Shown: positions 7,600 through 15,705 of the stretch, in pieces | Layout: the number at the start of each line of letters is the position of its first letter | Position numbering within the stretch: position 1 is the first letter of the stretch | NCBI GenBank assembly: GCA_007130265.1 | Contig: SLST01000262.1 | Span: 1 to 27,046 of the forward strand | Direction of reading: 5' to 3' | Length of the DNA: 27,046 nucleotides | Source: Spirochaetales bacterium | GTDB taxonomy: Bacteria > Spirochaetota > Spirochaetia > DSM-27196 > SLST01 | Made by a program: the position numbers and the translations under genes | Notes under the pieces: generated by a model | What the model was told of the DNA's origin: nothing | The model's input: only the letters and a program-made list of their open reading frames with translations | Databases searched by the model: none

Positions 7600-9478
7600 C
7601 GGCGGACCCACCGGCGGCGGGCACGACGGGCTCCTGTCGTCGATCGAGCGATACCATGAGAACCGCCACGTCGGCGTTCCGCACCCCCGGTACCCGGGCA
7701 GCCTGTCCGAGCGAGAACGGCCTGATCTCCTTGAGCTTCTCGCGACTTTCGGAGGAGAGCCCGTGCACCGCGTCGTAGTCGAAGTCGCAGGGAATCTGCA
7801 TCGCTTCGAGTTTGGCGACGCGCGCAATCTGCCGCTGTTGCCGTGCGACGTAGCCCTCGTACTTCACGTCGAGCTCCACGTGACGCAGCCACTCGACCGG
7901 GCACCCGCGGCCCACCTCCGGATCAACGGCCACCAGATCGGCGAGTCCGACTTCCGGGTCCTTGAGCACCTGGGACCACGGCTTACCCAGGTGGCGCACG
8001 AGGCGGGCGTCGCCGGCAGCCTCGCCTTCGCTCAGCCGACGCCCACGCAGTAGCTCTTTGATCGCCTCGATACCGTCGCGTTTGGCATGAAACCGTTCGA
8101 GCGCTTCGTCCGAATGCAGGCCGACTCTGTGTCCGCGTTCGAAGAGTCGCTCGTCGCTCGAGTCGTGGCGCAGTGAGATCCGGTGTTCGGCGCGCGAGGT
8201 GAACATCCGGTACGGCTCGCGCGTCCCGAGCGTTACCAGATCGTCGATCAACACACCGATATACGCCTCCGACCGGGAGAGCACGAGCGGCGGCTCACCG
8301 GAGATGGCGAGCGCGGCGTTGATCCCCGCCATGAGCCCCTGCGCCGCGGCCTCCTCGTACCCGCTCGATCCGTTCGTCTGCCCGGCGACGTAGAGCCCGC
8401 CTGCGAGCTTGGATTCGAGCGTGGGGAAGAGTTGCGAGGGATCGAGGTAGTCGTACTCGACCGCGTATCCCGGCCGCATAATATGCACATGCTCGAGCCC
8501 GGGGATCGTGCGGAGGAACCGCTCCTGGACCTCTTCGGGCAGCGAGCTCGAGAGTCCGTTGAGGTACATCTCCCTCGTCGAGAGCCCTTCCGGCTCGACG
8601 AAGACCTGGTGGCGGTCGCGTTCGGGAAACTTCACCACTTTGTCCTCGATCGATGGACAGTAGCGCGGACCCGTGCCGACGATCTGTCCGGAGTAGAGCG
8701 GCGAACGATTCATGTTGTCACGGATAACCCGGTGCGTGGCCTCGTTCGTGAAGGTGATGTAGCACGACAGGTGCGGACGCTCGACCTGCTGCCGCGAGAA
8801 CGAGAAGGCGAGCATCTCCTCGTCGCCGAACTGCTCCTCCATCCGCGGCAGATCGAGCGAGTCGCGATGGACGCGGGCCGGCGTGCCGGTCTTCAGGCGC
8901 CCGAGCCGGAAACCGAGCTCCAGCAGCGACCGGTCGAGTCCGAGCGCTGCGGGCTCGGCGATCCGCCCGGCGCTCGCCTGGTACTCGCCAATGTAGATGC
9001 GACCGTTGAGGAAGGTACCGGTCGTGACGACGGTCTTCTTCGCGGTAAAGCGTCGGCCCCGCTCGGTCACGACCCCCACCACATTGCGTCCGGCGGCGTC
9101 GAGCGCAAGCTCGGTCACCGTGTCCTGAAAGAGGTCGAGGTTCGGCCGCGATTCGAGCGCCGTCTTTGCCGCCGTCTGATACGCGAGCTTGTCCGCCTGC
9201 GCCCGCGGCGCCTGCACCGCCGGCCCCCGGCTCCGGTTGAGGACCCGGAACTGGATCATCGTCGCGTCGATGAGCCGCCCCATCTCACCGCCCAGGGCGT
9301 CGATCTCCCGTACGATATTGCCCTTCGCGAGCCCGCCGACCGCGGGGTTGCAGCTCAGCTTGCCTATGTGGTCGAGATTCTGCGTGATGAGCAGCGTGTG
9401 ATGCCCGAGCCGCGCGAGCGCGAGCCCGGCTTCTATGCCCGCATGCCCGCCGCCCACGACGATCGCCGCGAAGTCCAT
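7592..9478 (-). CDS. mnmG: tRNA uridine-5-carboxymethylaminomethyl modification enzyme MnmG (GidA)
   Basis: FAD-dependent partner of MnmE that installs the 5-carboxymethylaminomethyl group on the wobble uridine of certain tRNAs. The 628-residue product has the FAD dinucleotide loop VVGGGHAGIEAG at 7-18, LSCNPAVGGLAKG, the signature GPRYCPSIEDKV with its conserved Cys, and QTNGSSGYEEAAAQGL near the end of the FAD domain. The C-terminal helical domain that contacts MnmE (for example VELDVKYEGYV) is complete, and the length is normal. The frame is open 18 codons further upstream, but ATG 9478 is chosen because the FAD motif normally begins within ten residues of the start. The bases just before it (CCTTTCCCCC) give no Shine-Dalgarno. 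It follows mnmE by 58 bp and overlaps rsmG. Confidence 0.96.
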   Translation of the reverse strand: MDFAAIVVGGGHAGIEAGLALARLGHHTLLITQNLDHIGKLSCNPAVGGLAKGNIVREIDALGGEMGRLIDATMIQFRVLNRSRGPAVQAPRAQADKLAYQTAAKTALESRPNLDLFQDTVTELALDAAGRNVVGVVTERGRRFTAKKTVVTTGTFLNGRIYIGEYQASAGRIAEPAALGLDRSLLELGFRLGRLKTGTPARVHRDSLDLPRMEEQFGDEEMLAFSFSRQQVERPHLSCYITFTNEATHRVIRDNMNRSPLYSGQIVGTGPRYCPSIEDKVVKFPERDRHQVFVEPEGLSTREMYLNGLSSSLPEEVQERFLRTIPGLEHVHIMRPGYAVEYDYLDPSQLFPTLESKLAGGLYVAGQTNGSSGYEEAAAQGLMAGINAALAISGEPPLVLSRSEAYIGVLIDDLVTLGTREPYRMFTSRAEHRISLRHDSSDERLFERGHRVGLHSDEALERFHAKRDGIEAIKELLRGRRLSEGEAAGDARLVRHLGKPWSQVLKDPEVGLADLVAVDPEVGRGCPVEWLRHVELDVKYEGYVARQQRQIARVAKLEAMQIPCDFDYDAVHGLSSESREKLKEIRPFSLGQAARVPGVRNADVAVLMVSLDRRQEPVVPAAGGSADG

Positions 9479-9536
9479 GGGGGAAAGGTACCAGGCACAG
9501 CACCGCCGGCGCAAGCCGCGCACGCGAGTCACGCGG

Positions 9537-10910
9537 TCACTTGCCCACGCAGAACCCTCTGAACATCTCGTCGAGAATCTCCGCGGTGGAAACCTCGCCG
9601 GTGATCTCGCCTATCGCCGCGAGCGCCTCCTGCAGGTCCACGGCGACAATGTCTGCGGGCATCGCCGCCGACAGCGACTCGAGCGCGCGGTCGACGGCAT
9701 CGGCGGCACGGAGGAGGAGGTCTCGTTGTCGTTCCGAATCGATGATGACGCTCCCGGTCGCCGGACCGGTCGGGCCGCCCGCGGTCTCGTCGAGCAGCGA
9801 TGAGACGATCGCGTCGTTCAGTCGGTCGATACCGGCGCCGGTGAGCGCGGAGACGGGGATGCAGCCGCCGAGGGCGCCCTCGGGCGCGCTCTTGACCAGG
9901 TCAACCTTGTTCAGCACACAAAGCGTCCGGGACTCGCGGCGCATGCGCTCGAGACGCTCGGCATCCTCGAGAGTCCCGCCTTCGCCGGCGTCCACGACGT
10001 AGAGCACGAGATCGGCGGCGGCGACGACCGACGAGCTGCGGCGCATCCCCTCCTGCTCGATCGTCTCCGCGGACTCGCGGAGCCCTGCTGTGTCGAAGAG
10101 GCGCACCGGCACACCGTCCACGTCGATCAGCGCCTCCACGTAGTCGCGGGTGGTGCCGTGAACGTCGCTCACGATCGAACGATCCTGGCGGAGCAGGCGG
10201 TTGAACAGCGAGCTCTTGCCGGCGTTCGTGCGCCCGGCGATCGCGACGCGTGCGCCGTGCTGGTAGAGCCTGCCGCGGGCACAGGTCAACGCGATACTCC
10301 GACACCGCTCACCGGCCGCTCTCAGGGCATCGCGGTCGGCGTCGATCGGCCCGGTCTCCTCTTCCGGGTAGTCGAGCTGGATCGCGATCGGCGCCATCAT
10401 CGCGATCAGCTGCGCCCTGACCTCCTCGACCGCGCGTTCAACGCTCCCGGAGAGCCGTTCCATCGCGAGCGCGTGCGCATCGGTCGTCTGAGCGCCCACT
10501 ACCTCGTTGACCGCTTCGGCGCGGGTGAGATCGAGCTTGCCGTTGATGAACGCTCGCCGGGTGAACTCGCCGGGGGCCGCGGCCGCGAACCCGGCGGACA
10601 GCAGAACGCCAAAGACGCGGCGCACCCCTGCCGGGCTACCATGGCAGAAGACCTCGGCGGACTCTTCGCCGGTATAGCTCCCCGGCGCGCGGTAGACGGC
10701 GACGAGTACGTCGTCGACGATACGGTGCTCTTCGTCGTGGATCGAGCCGCGATGGAGCGAGTGTCCGGCCGCCGAGCGCAGGGCATCGGGCCGGGAGAAA
10801 CGAGACGACAGCAGATGCACCGAGCCGCTGCCGCTCACCCGGATGACGGCAATCGCCGCCGGCCCGACGGCGGTAGCGATCGCGGCAATCGGATGCTCGT
10901 CGGAGTTCAT
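9537..10910 (-). CDS. mnmE: tRNA modification GTPase MnmE (TrmE)
   Basis: Dimeric GTPase that acts with MnmG on the wobble uridine of tRNA. The 457-residue product shows the folate-binding N-terminal domain (IAAIATAVGPAAIAVIRVSG) and central helices. The G domain is inserted with G1 GRTNAGKSS at 226-234, G2 GTTRD near 252-256, G3 DTAG at 273-276 and G4 NKVD at 334-337. The C-terminal FCVGK carries the catalytic Cys of the family (usually FCIGK), so the protein appears intact. The start at ATG 10910 matches the family N-terminus. The ribosome site is weak and I see no convincing promoter in the 128-bp gap to the diverging coiled-coil gene. First gene of mnmE-mnmG-rsmG. Confidence 0.97.
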   Translation of the reverse strand: MNSDEHPIAAIATAVGPAAIAVIRVSGSGSVHLLSSRFSRPDALRSAAGHSLHRGSIHDEEHRIVDDVLVAVYRAPGSYTGEESAEVFCHGSPAGVRRVFGVLLSAGFAAAAPGEFTRRAFINGKLDLTRAEAVNEVVGAQTTDAHALAMERLSGSVERAVEEVRAQLIAMMAPIAIQLDYPEEETGPIDADRDALRAAGERCRSIALTCARGRLYQHGARVAIAGRTNAGKSSLFNRLLRQDRSIVSDVHGTTRDYVEALIDVDGVPVRLFDTAGLRESAETIEQEGMRRSSSVVAAADLVLYVVDAGEGGTLEDAERLERMRRESRTLCVLNKVDLVKSAPEGALGGCIPVSALTGAGIDRLNDAIVSSLLDETAGGPTGPATGSVIIDSERQRDLLLRAADAVDRALESLSAAMPADIVAVDLQEALAAIGEITGEVSTAEILDEMFRGFCVGK

Positions 10911-10993
10911 GCGAAGAAGCTACCAAACCGACCCGACCTTGGGTACTGCGCAGCCGGAGCCCGGCGAGGCCGCCTGCCCGCAGCGGGGGTCCG

Positions 10994-11022
10994 TTGCGTC
11001 GCGACGCGCCATTCCGTAGAGT
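10994..11022 (+). promoter_or_regulatory. Candidate sigma-70 promoter for the coiled-coil / GDPD unit
   Basis: TTGCGT (10994-10999) and TAGAGT (11017-11022) are separated by 17 bp on the plus strand. They match consensus at 3 of 6 and 4 of 6 positions. The predicted transcript would begin near 11029, almost on the ribosome site at 11027-11033, so the leader would be very short. Confidence 0.35.
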
Positions 11023-11026
11023 GTGC

Positions 11027-11033
11027 GAGGAGG
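11027..11033 (+). promoter_or_regulatory. Ribosome-binding site that fixes the start of the coiled-coil gene
   Basis: GAGGAGG lies five bases before GTG 11039. The open frame begins 15 codons earlier at 10994, but that earlier start has no ribosome site and lies on the predicted -35 box, so GTG 11039 is preferred. Confidence 0.7.
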
Positions 11034-11038
11034 CACTC

Positions 11039-11497
11039 GTGGAGGACGACTTTGATCTGGAGGGGCTCTCTCGCGAAGAGGCCCGCAGGTACGTGACGGG
11101 GTTCATCCAGTCGCTTCAGCTGACGCGCAGGGATCGCGCCGAGCGGGAGGCGGAGTACGAGAAGTGGAAAACACGAACGAAGCTCGCCGCCGATCGCGGC
11201 GAGAAGGAGCTCGCAAAGGAGGCGCTGCGCAGGGCCGAGGAAGCACACGCGCTGCTCGGGCCGCTACGGACCGAGGAGCGCGATCTCGAGTTCAAGGTTG
11301 CGGAGCTTAAGCGTCGGCTCGCGAACCTGGTAAAGGGCCCGGAGCTCTCGGTCGACGCGAACGCGCTCCTCGATCAGCTCCAGTCGGCGACGGACCCGGA
11401 TCAAGCGACGAACGAGGCGATCGCGGAGGCCGAAGTCGAGCTCGCGCTCGAGCAACTGCGGCGCAGGATGGGCGAACACCGGGAGACCGACGAGTGA
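11039..11497 (+). CDS. Small cytoplasmic coiled-coil protein of unknown function
   Basis: 152 residues, no signal peptide or membrane segment. The composition is dominated by charged residues and alanine. A long heptad-like helix runs from about 30 to 100 (RAEREAEYEKWKTRTK through RDLEFKVAELKRRLANLV), followed by a short break with GPELSVDANALLDQL and a second helix ending in LEQLRRRMG. I do not recognise the family. The layout, two coiled-coil arms and no other domain, is like many small structural or chaperone-like proteins and does not indicate a function. Its GTG start has a strong GAGGAGG. The stop overlaps the start of the GDPD gene by GTGA, so the two are translationally coupled. Confidence 0.75.
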   Translation: MEDDFDLEGLSREEARRYVTGFIQSLQLTRRDRAEREAEYEKWKTRTKLAADRGEKELAKEALRRAEEAHALLGPLRTEERDLEFKVAELKRRLANLVKGPELSVDANALLDQLQSATDPDQATNEAIAEAEVELALEQLRRRMGEHRETDE

Positions 11498-12291
11498 CGC
11501 CGCGCGACGTGCTCGACGATTTTGCGGTGCCGGCCGCACCGCCTCGCATCATCGGCCATCGAGGGTACTCGAGCCGCGCCCCTGAGAACACGATGGCCGC
11601 CTTCTCACTCATCCGCGAACACGGGATCTTCGGCGTCGAGCTCGACGTCCACCTGTGCGCTTCCGGGGAGCTCGTCGTGATGCACGACCACAACCTCGAA
11701 CGTGTGGGCGGTGTGACGCTGCCAATCGCCACGACGGCGCTCGCCGGCCTGCGCGAGCATGACATCGGGAGCTGGTTCGATTCGCGCTTCTCCGACGAGC
11801 GGATTCCGCTGCTCGAGGAGGTCCTCGAGCTGCTCTCGGGACGGTGCTTCGTCGATATCGAGATCAAGCACCACGACGACGAGCCGGTCGAAGTCGGCCG
11901 CGTGGAGGCCGAGACGGTTCGACTGATCCGCCGTCACAACCTCGCCCGCAGGTGCATCGTGTCGAGCTTCGACCCGCGCATCGTACGGCGGGTGCGCCTG
12001 CTCGACCGCCAGATCGTCGTCGCCGCGATCTACTCCTCCACCGGCGACCTTCCAAGGCTCCTGCGCCGAGGCGGCGCGCGCATCTACTCCGGCGCGACGG
12101 CAATGAAGCCGCACCACCGAATGGCAACGCAGTCCCACGTCCGTCGACATCAGCGCGGCGGCAGGCTCGTCATGCCGTGGACCGTAGACGACGACGAGAC
12201 TGCTCGCTCGCTTGCCGAGCGTGGAGTCGACGCGATCATCACGAACCGGCCGGGAGAGATTGGAGAGGCGCTACGGCAGACGAGCGGCTAA
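11494..12291 (+). CDS. Glycerophosphodiester phosphodiesterase (GDPD/UgpQ family)
   Basis: Hydrolyses glycerophosphodiesters from phospholipid turnover to glycerol-3-phosphate plus the alcohol. The 265-residue product has the single-domain TIM-barrel pattern. IIGHRGYSSRAPENT holds H22-R23 and the APENT signature, GVELDVHLC holds metal ligands E49 and D51, VVMHDHNLERV contains the second catalytic His H64, and FVDIEIK holds E123 and K125. The C-terminal VDAIITNRPGEI matches the family's closing strand. There is no signal peptide, so it is cytoplasmic. The start GTG 11494 overlaps the stop of the upstream gene (GTGA), with GGGAG eight bases before. The last 21 bp overlap the end of the converging lipoprotein gene. 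Confidence 0.92.
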   Translation: MTPRDVLDDFAVPAAPPRIIGHRGYSSRAPENTMAAFSLIREHGIFGVELDVHLCASGELVVMHDHNLERVGGVTLPIATTALAGLREHDIGSWFDSRFSDERIPLLEEVLELLSGRCFVDIEIKHHDDEPVEVGRVEAETVRLIRRHNLARRCIVSSFDPRIVRRVRLLDRQIVVAAIYSSTGDLPRLLRRGGARIYSGATAMKPHHRMATQSHVRRHQRGGRLVMPWTVDDDETARSLAERGVDAIITNRPGEIGEALRQTSG

Positions 12292-13740
12292 CTGCTCTCC
12301 GACCGTCCGGCCGAGCTGGTGGAACGCGGTGTTGAGCGCCTGCTGAGCGTTGCTGCTTCGCGCGTTCTTCACCGCGGAGGTGGTGTAGATCACTTCTCCG
12401 GTGTTCAGGTCGACAACGGTCACCGTCGCCGTGACCCGCGCGAGGTACCCGTCAGCCTGCGTGAAATCGGAGATCGTCGCTGAGCCGAGAACGACGCGTC
12501 GGACATCGCCCGGCAGCGTCATCTGCAGGTGCTGAATCACCTCCGACTGGGGTCGGTCCGCACCGGAGGTCGGGTCGACATCGTTGGTCACGAGCCGGAA
12601 GCCGGCCTCGCTGAGAGCCTGCGCAAGCCCGTCGCGCGTCCACTGCGACGCGATGGCGGCACCTGAGGCATCGGTCTCGCTCACAACGAGCGTCGTCGCG
12701 ATCTCTCGTGCCCGGGACACCGCGAGAAAGCGCCAACTCGCCCGCGCCCCGGCGAGTCCCTGCTCGATCGCAAGCCGCTGGGAACGCACCGAATCGGGCA
12801 AGCTGCGCAGGAGCGAGAGGTACGCGCCCGACTCTACCCTCGCGGTCACCTCGACGTCGCCGACGAGCTCGACCCGCGGATAGCTGAACTCGACGATCCC
12901 TCGCGAATCGGTCACGAGGGTCGTTCGGCGCACGACCCTTCGCTGCGAAGCGACTTCCGGGTACGAAATCTCGAGCGGCATCCCCACCATCGCGGCTCCG
13001 CCGGAGTCGGACAGGGCAAACCGTATGGGACCAGGTCGGCCGCCGGTCTGCACCTGTTGCGGCCCGTCGAGCGCGCGTAGCGAAAGGCCCTCCACGAGCG
13101 CGACCGTCTTCGCAAGCGAGCGTTCGAGCACCACCGGCGCGATACGCAGCTGGGATCCCGCGACCGCCGCGGCGGCGGCCTGCAGGTAGCCGGTCACCGC
13201 GGCACCGGCCCGGCCGGCGGCCGCATCGGCATCAGCACGTCGTTCGGGTTCGAGCAGGAGCGCTTCGCGCTCGGCGAGCAGCGTCCGGCGGGCGTTCCGC
13301 TCGGCAAGGAACGCGGTGCGCTCGTACTCGCCGAGCAGGTGCACGGTGACCCGCCCGTCCTCCTCGACGACGTAACGATCGGCGATCCTGAACCCCTCGA
13401 CGCGCCCGCCGCCGCTCTGGACGATTTCCTGCTTGACCGACGCTTCGTACGAGTCGAGCGTCGCGCGGGCCTCCGCGGTGGTCAGCACCGAAACGTCGAC
13501 TCCGAGCGCCTGATGAATCTGCGAAAGCAGCGCCCCGGCGGCGTTCGCTTCGGCCGCAGCGACGTCGGCTTCGCGGTCGCTGCCGCTCGCCACGAAGTAC
13601 TCATACCGGTCGGTCCCGCCCGGCGGGTTGAGAACCCAGTCGGGAACCGCACGCCGCCCGAGCGGACCGGTGGCACACCCGGCAATCGTCAGGAGTACGA
13701 CGAGCACCGTCGGAAGCAGCGCCCTCCACGTCCGCAGCAT
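12271..13740 (-). CDS. LPP20-family lipoprotein with C-terminal CsgG/LpoB-like domain
   Basis: 489 residues. A lipoprotein signal ends at the lipobox TIAGC, lipidated Cys22. Residues about 30-150 fit the LPP20 pattern: VPDWVLNPP, then YEYFVASGSDREADVAAAEANAAGALL and a later VTVHLLGEYERTAFLAERNAR. The middle (about 225-310) is beta-rich and resembles an Ig-like fold. Residues about 340-489 resemble the CsgG/FlgO/LpoB fold: ARVTATVTVVDLNTGEVIYT, then a helix QQALNTAFHQLGRTVGEQL. It starts 5 bp after the previous gene's stop with only a weak ribosome site, suggesting translational coupling. It is the last of five genes in the envelope operon and converges on the GDPD gene, with 21 bp shared between the two coding sequences. 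Probably periplasmic side of the outer membrane; partner proteins unknown. Confidence 0.82.
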   Translation of the reverse strand: MLRTWRALLPTVLVVLLTIAGCATGPLGRRAVPDWVLNPPGGTDRYEYFVASGSDREADVAAAEANAAGALLSQIHQALGVDVSVLTTAEARATLDSYEASVKQEIVQSGGGRVEGFRIADRYVVEEDGRVTVHLLGEYERTAFLAERNARRTLLAEREALLLEPERRADADAAAGRAGAAVTGYLQAAAAAVAGSQLRIAPVVLERSLAKTVALVEGLSLRALDGPQQVQTGGRPGPIRFALSDSGGAAMVGMPLEISYPEVASQRRVVRRTTLVTDSRGIVEFSYPRVELVGDVEVTARVESGAYLSLLRSLPDSVRSQRLAIEQGLAGARASWRFLAVSRAREIATTLVVSETDASGAAIASQWTRDGLAQALSEAGFRLVTNDVDPTSGADRPQSEVIQHLQMTLPGDVRRVVLGSATISDFTQADGYLARVTATVTVVDLNTGEVIYTTSAVKNARSSNAQQALNTAFHQLGRTVGEQLAARLP

Positions 13741-13745
13741 CTCGT

Positions 13746-14381
13746 CTAGAACTCGTCCTGCAGGATCTGCCTGACCCGCTCGCGAGCGGTCTGCTCTTCC
13801 TCGGTCGTCGCCTCGGTCCCGTCGATTGCCCGGCGTACGAGCTCATGGATGATATCCTGGTCCACGGTGTAGAGCGTGTAGTAGGCGTACTCGCGTTCGC
13901 CCGGGCTTCCGTCGGGGTTGAGGTACTCTTTGTGAATCCAGAAATCCCCGTACTTGCGAAGCCCGCTGATCTGCGTCTCCGAAATCGTCCGTACGACGTT
14001 CTCGAAGTAGGTCTCGACGAAGTCCTGGTCGCCTACCTGGGCGCCGGCGAACACCTGACGCACCCGCGTACTGACCATGCGGGCAACCTCGCTCGGAGCA
14101 CTCATGTTGTCCGCTATCGTCCGCACGCCGGTGAGGTTCCGCCCGGTCTCCTCGAACCGGAAGACGTACTTCCCCTCGAACCGGTCGTCGGTCTCGAGCG
14201 CACCCTCGTCCATGCTCGTCCAGTCGGGAACGTCCCCGCCGAGCGCGCTGTTCTTGTGCTCGATTATCCGGAAACTCGCCGGCGCGAACTCCGCCCGCGG
14301 CGTCTCCGGGCCACTCGCGCACCCCATCGCCACTAGCGCCACGGCTGCCGTGATCCAGACAACCCACCATCTCTTGCCCAT
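13746..14381 (-). CDS. Small LPP20-like lipoprotein
   Basis: 211 residues. The signal WWVVWITAAVALVAMGC gives lipidated Cys21. Within the mature part, VPDWTSM, then KYVFRFEETGRNLTGVR, then SEVARMVSTRVRQVFAG reads like a variant of the LPP20/FlgP core, with the PDW motif, a strand, and a helix of regularly spaced small residues. The remainder (ENVVRTISETQISGLRKYGDFWI, then YAYYTLYTVDQDIIHELVRRAI) is a second strand-helix unit, and the C-terminus is charged. The start ATG 14381 has AGGAGGAG overlapping the upstream stop. It sits between two larger proteins of the same type in the envelope operon. The family assignment is by pattern and less sure than for its downstream neighbour. Confidence 0.75.
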   Translation of the reverse strand: MGKRWWVVWITAAVALVAMGCASGPETPRAEFAPASFRIIEHKNSALGGDVPDWTSMDEGALETDDRFEGKYVFRFEETGRNLTGVRTIADNMSAPSEVARMVSTRVRQVFAGAQVGDQDFVETYFENVVRTISETQISGLRKYGDFWIHKEYLNPDGSPGEREYAYYTLYTVDQDIIHELVRRAIDGTEATTEEEQTARERVRQILQDEF

Positions 14382-14384
14382 GTT

Positions 14385-14392
14385 CTCCTCCT
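14385..14392 (-). promoter_or_regulatory. Ribosome-binding site overlapping the upstream stop codon
   Basis: AGGAGGAG on the minus strand shares bases with the TAG stop of the upstream lipoprotein gene (14391-14393) and lies three bases before ATG 14381, so the two genes are likely translationally coupled. Confidence 0.8.
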
Positions 14393-15686
14393 AGAATCCA
14401 GCGTCAAAGGTCAGCGATCGGCCCCGGCTGATGACAAGGTCGAGGTTCTCCAGCCCTGCCACGCGATCGGAGACGACGAAAACCAGATCGATCAAGTCGT
14501 CGGAACTCCCGACGTGAAACACCTCATAGAGTACCTCCTGCGGTGACTGGCTCACCGTGGCGATGGAACGCACCTCGTCCTGCATCGCCGTCCGGAACCT
14601 CGAGAGCGACCGCGCGTCCGGGGGGCGCTGCAGCACCAGCTCGTACCTGATCCCGCGGGTGAGCATTCGCTCCATCTGTCGCTCGGACATCTCCACCGCC
14701 TGCGGCATCGCCTGGTAGACGGTGGACTGCAGCGCGTTGACCGCGGCATCCGCCTGACTGGTCCGGCTGAAGCTCTCTCTGCTCCTGCGGTTGACCGAGC
14801 CGAGGATCTGGCCCGTGGAAGTCTCGTACATGTTGAGCGTGACATCCGCCGTAGCGTAATGGCTCCCCCCGCTGGTGCGAGCTGACGTCCGTGCATCGAG
14901 CTCGATGTAGACGTCGGCATTGAGCCGACGCGCTACCCACTGCAGAAGCGACACCTCCCGCCCTACCTGCTCCTCGTACACGAGCTCCTGATCGCGCTTC
15001 AGTTGCTCGATCTGAGCCGCATCGACCACGAGATGCCCGCGCGAAACGAGATAGCCGTTCGCCTGGTTCACGGCGCTTCTCAGGACGAACTCGCCGTCGG
15101 GCATGCCGTCCACCGCTTGATCGGCGAAGTAGACCATGTAGGTCATCGTGTCGACGTGACGCGAGATGAACCGCCGCTCGGCGGGCGTGACGTCGGCATC
15201 CTCAGGGGCCGGGATGACCGTGACGGCGTCGGTCCCGGGTCCGTCCGGGGCGCCTCGATCCGCGCCTGGTTGCGCGCCGGTCGGGCGGGAGAGGTCCGCG
15301 CGGATCCCGTTGGCCTCGAGCGTCCGGCGTACCGCCGGGACGTTTACGCGGATGCGGATCTCGTAGCGCAGATCACCGTCGATGAGCGAGCCGTCGCGAT
15401 GGAGCGTCTCCATGGTCTCGTTGTACACGTACGCGTTCGGGTTGCGCGTCGAGTAGAGCACGTCTTCGAGCTCGTGCGCCTGGGCCGCCTCCGCCTCCGC
15501 GCCAATCAGATCGACGACCGCCTTCCGCACCGCATCCATCTTTGCGGCGTTTATCGCCCCGCCGAGCGACTCGCCGCGTCCGGCGCCGACGTAGTAATCG
15601 TCAGCGCCGGTGCCCGCGCGCGGAGCCGAAGCGCACCCGATGAAGACAAGCGAGACGACGATCAGAACCAGGGTCGTAGTACGCAC
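14391..15686 (-). CDS. Lipoprotein with FlgT/LPP20-like N-domain and CsgG-like middle domain
   Basis: 431 residues. The lipoprotein signal TTLVLIVVSLVFIGC gives lipidated Cys18. Residues about 30-130 resemble the N-domain of FlgT and LPP20 proteins: DDYYVGAGRGESLGGAINAAKMDAVRKAV (seen in two parts), then a strand RYEIRIRVNVPAVRRTL. After a Gly/Pro/Asp-rich linker, a second domain from about 160 to 320 resembles the CsgG fold: YMVYFADQ, then VVDAAQIEQLKRDQE, then LNADVYIELDAR, then TADVTLNMYETSTGQILGS and a long closing helix. A final beta-alpha unit ends the protein. The frame is open five codons further, but GGAGGAGG lies just upstream of GTG 15686, and that start gives a proper signal. Third gene of the envelope operon, 19 bp after the barrel protein. 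Confidence 0.8.
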   Translation of the reverse strand: MRTTTLVLIVVSLVFIGCASAPRAGTGADDYYVGAGRGESLGGAINAAKMDAVRKAVVDLIGAEAEAAQAHELEDVLYSTRNPNAYVYNETMETLHRDGSLIDGDLRYEIRIRVNVPAVRRTLEANGIRADLSRPTGAQPGADRGAPDGPGTDAVTVIPAPEDADVTPAERRFISRHVDTMTYMVYFADQAVDGMPDGEFVLRSAVNQANGYLVSRGHLVVDAAQIEQLKRDQELVYEEQVGREVSLLQWVARRLNADVYIELDARTSARTSGGSHYATADVTLNMYETSTGQILGSVNRRSRESFSRTSQADAAVNALQSTVYQAMPQAVEMSERQMERMLTRGIRYELVLQRPPDARSLSRFRTAMQDEVRSIATVSQSPQEVLYEVFHVGSSDDLIDLVFVVSDRVAGLENLDLVISRGRSLTFDAGF

Positions 15687-15691
15687 GGATT

Positions 15692-15699
15692 CCTCCTCC
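15692..15699 (-). promoter_or_regulatory. Ribosome-binding site that fixes the start of the 431-residue lipoprotein
   Basis: GGAGGAGG on the minus strand lies five bases before GTG 15686. Using the upstream GTG at 15701 would place this sequence inside the coding region and add charged residues before the signal peptide. Confidence 0.75.
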
Positions 15700-15705
15700 A
15701 CTAAT

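Noticed and set aside
8183..9562. A 459-codon plus-strand frame opposite mnmG
   Set aside because: MnmG is full length with conserved signatures; the antisense product is Arg/Glu-rich and without pattern.
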